A stretch of DNA of 9,973 bases, taken from contig JAFOXT010000220.1 of NCBI GenBank assembly GCA_017425745.1, positions 1 to 9,973 on the forward strand, in the 5' to 3' direction. A model generated the notes under the pieces. It made no database searches. It saw nothing but the letters and a program-made list of their open reading frames with translations, and was not told the DNA's origin. Source of the stretch: Clostridia bacterium (lineage in GTDB: Bacteria > Bacillota > Clostridia > Oscillospirales > Acutalibacteraceae). Below are positions 5,218 through 9,973 of this stretch, piece by piece (the stretch's first letter is position 1; each line of letters starts with the position of its first letter). A program made the position numbers and the translations under genes.

Positions 5218-6897
5218 ATGCCAAATTGTTTGACCTTAAAAAAATCAAATTGCAAAAACTGTTATAAATGTATTCGTCATTGCCCCGTAAAAGCAATCCG
5301 CTTTTCCGGAAATCAGGCACATATTATAGGGAATGAATGTATCTTATGCGGTCAGTGCTTTGTTGTATGTCCGCAGAATGCAAAACAGATTGTAGATGAA
5401 ACAGAAAAAGTAAGGGTATTATTACAAAGCGGCAATCCTGTAGTTGTAAGTCTTGCTCCGTCATTTGTTGCCAACTATGACGGAGTAGGCATCAATGCAA
5501 TGCGTGATGCACTTCAAAAGCTTGGATTCTATGATGTGGAAGAAACAGCTATCGGTGCAACCATCGTAAAAAAAGAGTATGAAAGAATGCTGAAAGAGGG
5601 TGAGCGCGATATAATCATCACATCTTGCTGCCACTCAATCAACTTGCTTATACAGAAGTATTTCCCGGCAGAGCTTGAATATCTTGCAGATGTGGTTTCT
5701 CCTATGCAGGCACATTGCATGGATATTAAGAAGAGATTCCCGAATGCTAAAACAGTATTTATCGGACCTTGCGTGTCCAAAAAGGATGAAGCAGAGCATT
5801 ATGAAGGAATTGTTGATGCGGTGCTTACATTTGAAGAACTTACACAGTGGTTAAAAGAAGCAAATATAGAACTGAAAAAGGAAATGGATTCAGATCCTGA
5901 AAGTCGTGCAAGATTCTTCCCGACAACAGGCGGAATTCTTAAAACAATGACTAAGGATGCTCCCGGATACACATATCTTGCACTTGACGGTGTAGAAAAC
6001 TGTATAGATGCACTTAAGGACATTGAAAGCGGTAAAATTCATAAATGTTTTATTGAAATGTCAGCTTGTGTAGGAAGCTGTATCGGCGGTCCTGTAATGG
6101 AAAAGTATCACCGTACTTCTGCGGTAAAAGACTATATCACGGTTTCCAATTATGCAGGAGAAAAAGATTTCGATGTGTTACAACCTAACTCGGTTGAATT
6201 AAGCAAACAGTTTGAATTTATTGAACACAGACTTCAGCAACCGTCAGAAACTGAAATTTTCAATGTGCTTCGTCAGATGGGTAAATTTAAACCTTCTGAT
6301 GAACTCAACTGCGGCTCCTGCGGATACAACACTTGCCGCGAAAAGGCTATAGCAATCTGTCAGGGTAAGGCTGAAATATCCATGTGTCTGCCGTTCTTAA
6401 AGGATAAGGCTGAAAGCTTCTCTGATACAATTGTTAAAAATACACCTAACGGTCTTATTGTTCTTAATGAGGAACTTGAGGTACAACAGATAAATGAAGC
6501 CGCAAGAAAAATAATGAATGTACGCTCAAGCACAGATATATTAGGTGATCAGGTTATTCGCATTATGGATCCTACAGACTTTATGGAAGTAAGAAATACG
6601 GGCAGAGATATCAGAAACAAGATGGTATATCTTCCTGAATATAAAAGATATGTTGAACAGTCAGTTGTTTATGATAAAGACTCACATCTCTTAATAGGCA
6701 TTATGCGTGATGTAACCGATGAACAGACAGAAAGAGAAAAGAAAGAAAGCATCAGCAGACAGACTGTTGAGGTAGCAGATAAAGTCGTAGATAAGCAGAT
6801 GCGTATAGTTCAGGAAATTGCATCTCTTCTCGGCGAAACTGCAGCAGAAACCAAAATTGCTCTTGCAAAGCTAAAGGAGTCGATACAGGATGAATGA
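5218..6897 (+). CDS. hydS: HydS, PAS-domain [FeFe]-hydrogenase (putative H2 sensor)
   Basis: A 559-residue multidomain protein. Residues 12-51 are two [4Fe-4S] motifs (C12/15/18/22 and C41/44/47/51). About 60-330 is the H-cluster domain: L1 is TSCCHS (C137, C138, H139), L2 is GPCVSKK (C185, K188), and L3 is SACVGSC (C284, C288), so all four cluster cysteines are kept. Compared with catalytic enzymes (TSCCPGW, MPC, MACPGGC), the Pro of L1 and the pocket methionines are replaced by His, Gly and Ser. Residues 365-390 are a further Fe-S domain (C365, C368, C373, C390). About 401-505 is a PAS domain, then a helical charged tail. This order is that of group C sensory hydrogenases, HydS in R. albus. 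AAGGAAG at 5202-5208 precedes the ATG. The 3' end overlaps the phosphatase gene by 8 bases, which suggests signalling to it. Confidence 0.93.
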   Translation: MPNCLTLKKSNCKNCYKCIRHCPVKAIRFSGNQAHIIGNECILCGQCFVVCPQNAKQIVDETEKVRVLLQSGNPVVVSLAPSFVANYDGVGINAMRDALQKLGFYDVEETAIGATIVKKEYERMLKEGERDIIITSCCHSINLLIQKYFPAELEYLADVVSPMQAHCMDIKKRFPNAKTVFIGPCVSKKDEAEHYEGIVDAVLTFEELTQWLKEANIELKKEMDSDPESRARFFPTTGGILKTMTKDAPGYTYLALDGVENCIDALKDIESGKIHKCFIEMSACVGSCIGGPVMEKYHRTSAVKDYITVSNYAGEKDFDVLQPNSVELSKQFEFIEHRLQQPSETEIFNVLRQMGKFKPSDELNCGSCGYNTCREKAIAICQGKAEISMCLPFLKDKAESFSDTIVKNTPNGLIVLNEELEVQQINEAARKIMNVRSSTDILGDQVIRIMDPTDFMEVRNTGRDIRNKMVYLPEYKRYVEQSVVYDKDSHLLIGIMRDVTDEQTEREKKESISRQTVEVADKVVDKQMRIVQEIASLLGETAAETKIALAKLKESIQDE

Positions 6898-8062
6898 TTT
6901 ATGTGCAGATATCGGCTGGAAGAGTATTAACCATGTAGGAGAACAACTTTGCGGTGACCATGTTGAAATAGTTGAACAAAACGAAGACTCAACTATTATC
7001 GTTCTTGCAGACGGTCTTGGAAGTGGAGTTAAGGCAAGTATCTTGTCTACTCTCACATCAAAGATAATATCCACGATGATGGCTGCCGGACTTCCGATAG
7101 AGGAATGTGTTTCAACAATTGCCGCAACACTTCCTGTATGTTCGGTAAGAGGGGTTGCATATTCAACTTTCACCATAATGCATCTCATAAACAATGAAAC
7201 TGCAGAAATTATACAATATGACAATCCGCAGGTGATTGTACTTCGTGATAATGTGAACTATGATTATCCGAAGACCGAAATGAATATTGACGGTAAAAAG
7301 ATTTATAAATCTGTTATCCGTCTGCAGGAAAATGATATTTTTATTGCAATGAGCGATGGCTGTCCTCATGCCGGTATCGGTATGGCATACAACTTCGGTT
7401 GGAAGAGGGAAGACATCATAGATTTTATGGAAACGATGTCTGTAGCCGGATTAACCGCAAAAAATTTGTCAACATTGCTCGTTGACGAATGTGATAAGCT
7501 GTACGGATATAAGCCCGGCGATGATGCAACAGCGTGTATTGTTAAAATAAGAAAACGCGAGCCGATGAATATACTCTTTGGTCCTCCCTCTAATCGTGAT
7601 GATTGCGACAGAATGATGTCTCTGTTTTTCTCGAAGCAAGGCAAGCATATTATATGCGGCGGAACAACATCATCAATCGCTGCAAAGTATTTGAGAAAAC
7701 CTTTGCAGGCAACTCTGAATTTTGAAAAATCAGATGTGCCTCCGATCGCAAAGCTTGAAGGTGTTGATCTGGTAACAGAAGGCGTTATTACGATGAACAA
7801 GGTAATTGAATATGCAAAGGATTATCTTGGTAAAAATGAATTATATGAGCAATGGAATTACAAGCGTGACGGTGCTTCACTGATATGTCAGCTTTTATTT
7901 GAAGAAGCAACCGATATAAATTTCTATGTAGGCAGAGCAATCAACCCGGCACATCAGAATCCTGATTTGCCGATAAATTTCAGTATTAAGATGAATCTGG
8001 TTGAAGAACTTTCAAAAAGCCTTAAGGAAATGGGTAAAAGAATTAAAGTAAGTTATTTTTAA
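6890..8062 (+). CDS. SpoIIE/PP2C-type protein phosphatase with unknown C-terminal domain
   Basis: A 390-residue protein. Residues about 1-220 form a PP2C-like metal-dependent Ser/Thr phosphatase of the SpoIIE class: metal-binding ADGLGSG (D41, G42), MSDGC (D156, G157) and GDDATACIV (D211, D212). No membrane helices or sensor domain are present. Residues about 225-390 form a second region I do not recognise, with motif-like stretches GGTTSSIAAKYL, EGVDLVTEGVI, INFYVGRAINPAHQNPDLP and a basic end. Its ATG lies 8 bases inside hydS, and its ribosome binding site AAGGAG (6874-6879) is within hydS, so translation is coupled. The sensor next to an effector phosphatase resembles hydS neighbours in R. 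albus. SpoIIE-class enzymes usually dephosphorylate STAS-domain anti-sigma antagonists; no such substrate is encoded here. Confidence 0.9.
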   Translation: MNDLCADIGWKSINHVGEQLCGDHVEIVEQNEDSTIIVLADGLGSGVKASILSTLTSKIISTMMAAGLPIEECVSTIAATLPVCSVRGVAYSTFTIMHLINNETAEIIQYDNPQVIVLRDNVNYDYPKTEMNIDGKKIYKSVIRLQENDIFIAMSDGCPHAGIGMAYNFGWKREDIIDFMETMSVAGLTAKNLSTLLVDECDKLYGYKPGDDATACIVKIRKREPMNILFGPPSNRDDCDRMMSLFFSKQGKHIICGGTTSSIAAKYLRKPLQATLNFEKSDVPPIAKLEGVDLVTEGVITMNKVIEYAKDYLGKNELYEQWNYKRDGASLICQLLFEEATDINFYVGRAINPAHQNPDLPINFSIKMNLVEELSKSLKEMGKRIKVSYF

Positions 8063-8074
8063 GGAGAGTGAATT

Positions 8075-9496
8075 ATGAGAAAGTTTGATACAAAGGTACA
8101 GCATTTAAAATATAAAGTGCTTCGTGAAGTGGCAAGACAGGCTTGGAATGACACTCTTCTTGACAATATACTTGAAATACCTAAGAAAATTGTACCCGGT
8201 AAGACATCAACAATGCGTTGCTGTGTTTACAAAGAGCGTGCCATCCTTGGTGAACGTGTTAAAATTGCCATGGGCGGAGACAAGGAAAATCCAAATGTAA
8301 TTGAGGTAATCGAAATTGCTTGTGATGAGTGCCCTGCAGCAGGTTTTGAGGTGACTGATTCCTGCAGAGGGTGCCTTGCTCACAGATGTGAAGATGTGTG
8401 TAAAAGAGGAGCCATTTCCTTTGACCACAACCACGTAGCTCATATTGATAAATCAAAGTGTGTTGAATGCGGTCAATGTGCAAAGGTTTGTCCTTATTCG
8501 GCAATCGTAAACCGCAAGCGTCCGTGTCAGAATGCTTGTAAGATTAAAGCGATTTCTATAAATGAGGAAAATGCTGCTGCAATAGATAACAGCAAGTGTA
8601 CTGCATGTGGAGCTTGTGTATATCAGTGCCCCTTTGGTGCTATTATGGATAAGTCATATATTTTGAATGTTATTGACCTGATTAAGAAGAGCGAAGACAA
8701 TCAGAAGTATAAAGTATATGCAATGGTTGCACCTTCAATCTCCAGTCAGTTTACGTATGCAAAACTCGGTCAGGTAATCAAGGGGCTTAAAGAACTTGGG
8801 TTCTACACGGTAATTGAAGCAGCACTTGGTGCGGATATGGTTGCACAGGCTGAATCAAAAGAACTTGCAGAAAAAGGACTTTTGACAAGCTCATGCTGTC
8901 CGGCTTTTGTTTCCTATGTAAAATCGGCGTTCCCTGATTTGGTTAAATATATTTCTCACAATCTTTCGCCGATGGCAACGCTTGCAAAGTATATCAAGGA
9001 AACAGATGCAAACTCAAGGGTTGTGTTTATTGGACCTTGCACAGCTAAAAAGGCTGAAGCACAGCTTGAAGATGTAAAGCCTTATGTAGATGCTGTTATG
9101 ACTTTTGAAGAGCTTCAGGCACTCTACGACAGCAAGGATATTGATATTACAGCGCTTGACGAAGATGTGTTGGATAATGCTTCTTACTTTGGTAGAATCT
9201 TTGCTCGCTCGGGCGGCCTTTCTGATGCTGTAGCACAGGGATTAAAGGAGCAGGACATTGATTTTGATTTGAGGGCGATTCCATGTGATGGAATAGAAGC
9301 CTGCAAGGTGGCACTTCTTAAACTGAGTAAGGGTGTGCTTGATGCAAACTTTATCGAAGGTATGGCGTGTGTCGGCGGATGTATCGGCGGCGCAGGATGC
9401 CTGACTCACGGTGAAAAAAACAAATCAGAAGTTGATAAATACGGCAGAGAAGCTCTTGAAAAAACAATTTCACATGCCGTTGCTGTGTTAAAATAG
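8075..9496 (+). CDS. hydA2: HydA2-type [FeFe]-hydrogenase
   Basis: A 473-residue catalytic-type [FeFe]-hydrogenase, probably oxidising reduced ferredoxin to make H2 in the cytoplasm. The N-terminal region has many cysteines: C49/C50, C83/C86, C97/100/105/109, C129/132/135/139, C151/C155 and C175/178/181/185, with two regular [4Fe-4S] motifs (CVECGQCAKVCP and CTACGACVYQCP) and extra irregular ones. H-cluster motifs are L1 SSCCPAF (C274, C275), L2 GPCTAKK (C322) and L3 MACVGGC (C432, C436). The L1 Pro and L3 Met are kept, unlike in HydS. It has no NADH- or flavin-binding part, so it is not the bifurcating HydABC enzyme. It resembles group B enzymes and the HydA2 of R. albus. AGGAG at 8062-8066 precedes the ATG; the gap to the phosphatase is 12 bases. 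No clear terminator follows. Confidence 0.93.
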   Translation: MRKFDTKVQHLKYKVLREVARQAWNDTLLDNILEIPKKIVPGKTSTMRCCVYKERAILGERVKIAMGGDKENPNVIEVIEIACDECPAAGFEVTDSCRGCLAHRCEDVCKRGAISFDHNHVAHIDKSKCVECGQCAKVCPYSAIVNRKRPCQNACKIKAISINEENAAAIDNSKCTACGACVYQCPFGAIMDKSYILNVIDLIKKSEDNQKYKVYAMVAPSISSQFTYAKLGQVIKGLKELGFYTVIEAALGADMVAQAESKELAEKGLLTSSCCPAFVSYVKSAFPDLVKYISHNLSPMATLAKYIKETDANSRVVFIGPCTAKKAEAQLEDVKPYVDAVMTFEELQALYDSKDIDITALDEDVLDNASYFGRIFARSGGLSDAVAQGLKEQDIDFDLRAIPCDGIEACKVALLKLSKGVLDANFIEGMACVGGCIGGAGCLTHGEKNKSEVDKYGREALEKTISHAVAVLK

Positions 9497-9524
9497 TATG
9501 TCTTAAAAGTATATATGAATGAAG

Positions 9525-9540
9525 TTATCAAAAGTGATAA
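9525..9540. repeat. Short inverted repeat, possible operator
   Basis: TTATCA-AAAG-TGATAA has perfect 6-base arms around a 4-base spacer, a geometry common for dimeric regulators. It lies between hydA2 and the alcohol dehydrogenase gene, 13 bases upstream of the shared promoter motif. The short AT-rich stem with no immediate T-run makes a poor terminator. It is not a Rex site. Confidence 0.45.
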
Positions 9541-9553
9541 GATGGGGTTACGT

Positions 9554-9591
9554 TTTTAATTATTCCCAAGTATAGTTTCATATTGTATAAT
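9554..9591 (+). promoter_or_regulatory. Promoter of the alcohol dehydrogenase gene
   Basis: The -10 box is a perfect TATAAT (9586-9591). Upstream is TTTTAAttATTCCCAAG (9554-9570), which repeats the motif at the rex promoter with the same 24-base offset from the start of ATTCCCAAG to the -10. The -35 position (TTCCCA, 9563-9568) is far from TTGACA, hinting at activator dependence or an unusual sigma preference. The predicted leader is about 55 bases long. Confidence 0.7.
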
Positions 9592-9653
9592 TAAATATAT
9601 AAAGAACTAAATTTAATAAACCTAAAAATACATATAATAAAGGAGAAATTGTA

Positions 9654-9973
9654 ATGGCACGTTTTACATTACCCCGTGACTTATATCACGGCAAAGGTGC
9701 ACTTGAGGCACTTAAAACACTCAAAGGTACACGCGCAATGGTTTGCGTAGGCGGCGGTTCTATGAAACGCTTTGGTTTTCTTGATAAAGTAACTACATAC
9801 CTTGAAGAAGCAGGTATGAAAGTTGAAGTTTTTGAAGGTATTGAACCCGATCCTTCAGTAGATACCGTTATGCGCGGTGCAGAAGCCATGGAAAAATTCC
9901 AGCCTGACTGGATTGTTGCAATCGGTGGCGGTTCACCTATCGATGCTGCAAAGGCAATGTGGATTAAATATGA
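9654..9973 (+). CDS. Iron-containing alcohol dehydrogenase, 3' end outside window
   Basis: The first 106 residues of a group III (Fe-dependent) alcohol dehydrogenase, open to the right edge; the family is about 380-400 residues. Diagnostic segments are FTLPRDLYHGKGAL near the N-terminus, VCVGGGSMKRFG (31-42), FEGIEPDPS (60-68, then V) and the NAD(P)-binding AIGGGSPIDAAKAMW. The iron ligands lie downstream and cannot be checked. It reduces aldehydes to alcohols; substrate not determinable. The start is supported by AGGAG at 9641-9645. It is a stand-alone enzyme, not the missing AdhE half, since it starts with its own complete N-terminus and ribosome binding site. It could supply the alcohol dehydrogenase activity missing from the truncated AdhE upstream (inference). 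Confidence 0.93.
   Translation, partial: MARFTLPRDLYHGKGALEALKTLKGTRAMVCVGGGSMKRFGFLDKVTTYLEEAGMKVEVFEGIEPDPSVDTVMRGAEAMEKFQPDWIVAIGGGSPIDAAKAMWIKY

Noticed and set aside
4707..9496. Electron-bifurcating HydABC hydrogenase
   Set aside because: HydC-like small ferredoxins and [FeFe]-hydrogenases are present, but no NuoF/HydB-type NADH/FMN-binding subunit is encoded here.
9525..9560. Intrinsic terminator after hydA2
   Set aside because: The stem is only 6 AT-rich base pairs and the T-run is more than 10 bases further on; read-through into the alcohol dehydrogenase gene cannot be excluded.
9583..9600. Rex-like sequence TTGTATAATTAAAT at the alcohol dehydrogenase -10 box
   Set aside because: Only part of the left half fits and the right half does not match TTAACAA; the resemblance follows from the AT-rich -10 region.
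1..9973. CRISPR arrays, tRNA or rRNA genes, insertion sequences
   Set aside because: No spaced direct repeats, cloverleaf or rRNA-like sequence, transposase or terminal inverted repeats were seen; the window looks like stable chromosomal sequence.

Overview
The window is AT-rich with strong AGGAGG-type ribosome binding sites. Its gene content (Rex, AdhE-type aldehyde dehydrogenase, two [FeFe]-hydrogenases, iron alcohol dehydrogenase) points to an anaerobic, H2- and ethanol-forming Clostridia-type Firmicute. The closest arrangement I know is the rex / aad / kinase / hydS / phosphatase / hydA2 transcription unit reported for Ruminococcus albus 7, so a gut or rumen Ruminococcaceae-like (Oscillospiraceae) source is the best guess. 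Species cannot be fixed from the sequence alone. All supported genes lie on the + strand.

Layout. 2-970: 3' part of trpB, followed by a hairpin with no good U-tract. 1098-2130: a self-contained LysR-family regulator gene with its own extended -10 promoter, a small leader hairpin presenting the ribosome binding site, and a strong intrinsic terminator. 2187-9496: one apparent operon of eight genes: rex, a truncated AdhE-type aldehyde dehydrogenase, an APH-like kinase, two tandem thioredoxin-like [2Fe-2S] ferredoxins, the sensory [FeFe]-hydrogenase HydS with a PAS domain, a SpoIIE/PP2C phosphatase with an unrecognised C-terminal domain, and the HydA2-type [FeFe]-hydrogenase. 9554-9973: a second promoter and the 5' end of an iron-containing alcohol dehydrogenase gene.

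How it may work together (inference). Rex reads NADH/NAD+ and probably represses its own operon through a site placed on the -10 element. HydS looks like a hydrogenase converted into a sensor: [4Fe-4S] clusters, an altered H-cluster pocket, an extra Fe-S domain, then PAS. It is translationally coupled to a PP2C phosphatase. A kinase in the same operon could oppose that phosphatase, and HydA2 is the working hydrogenase. The two small ferredoxins may carry electrons to or from either hydrogenase. The result would be an H2/redox-responsive phosphorylation circuit controlling hydrogen versus ethanol formation. The phosphorylated target is not visible in the window.

Most notable points: (i) the aldehyde dehydrogenase stops at 319 residues, after the catalytic Cys but before the rest of the catalytic domain and the whole alcohol dehydrogenase half; (ii) the rex and alcohol dehydrogenase promoters share a 15-of-17-base motif, TTTTAAnnATTCCCAAG, at an identical distance from the -10 box; (iii) the phosphatase has about 165 C-terminal residues I cannot assign; (iv) a perfect 14-bp hairpin separates the kinase gene from the ferredoxin/hydrogenase half of the operon.
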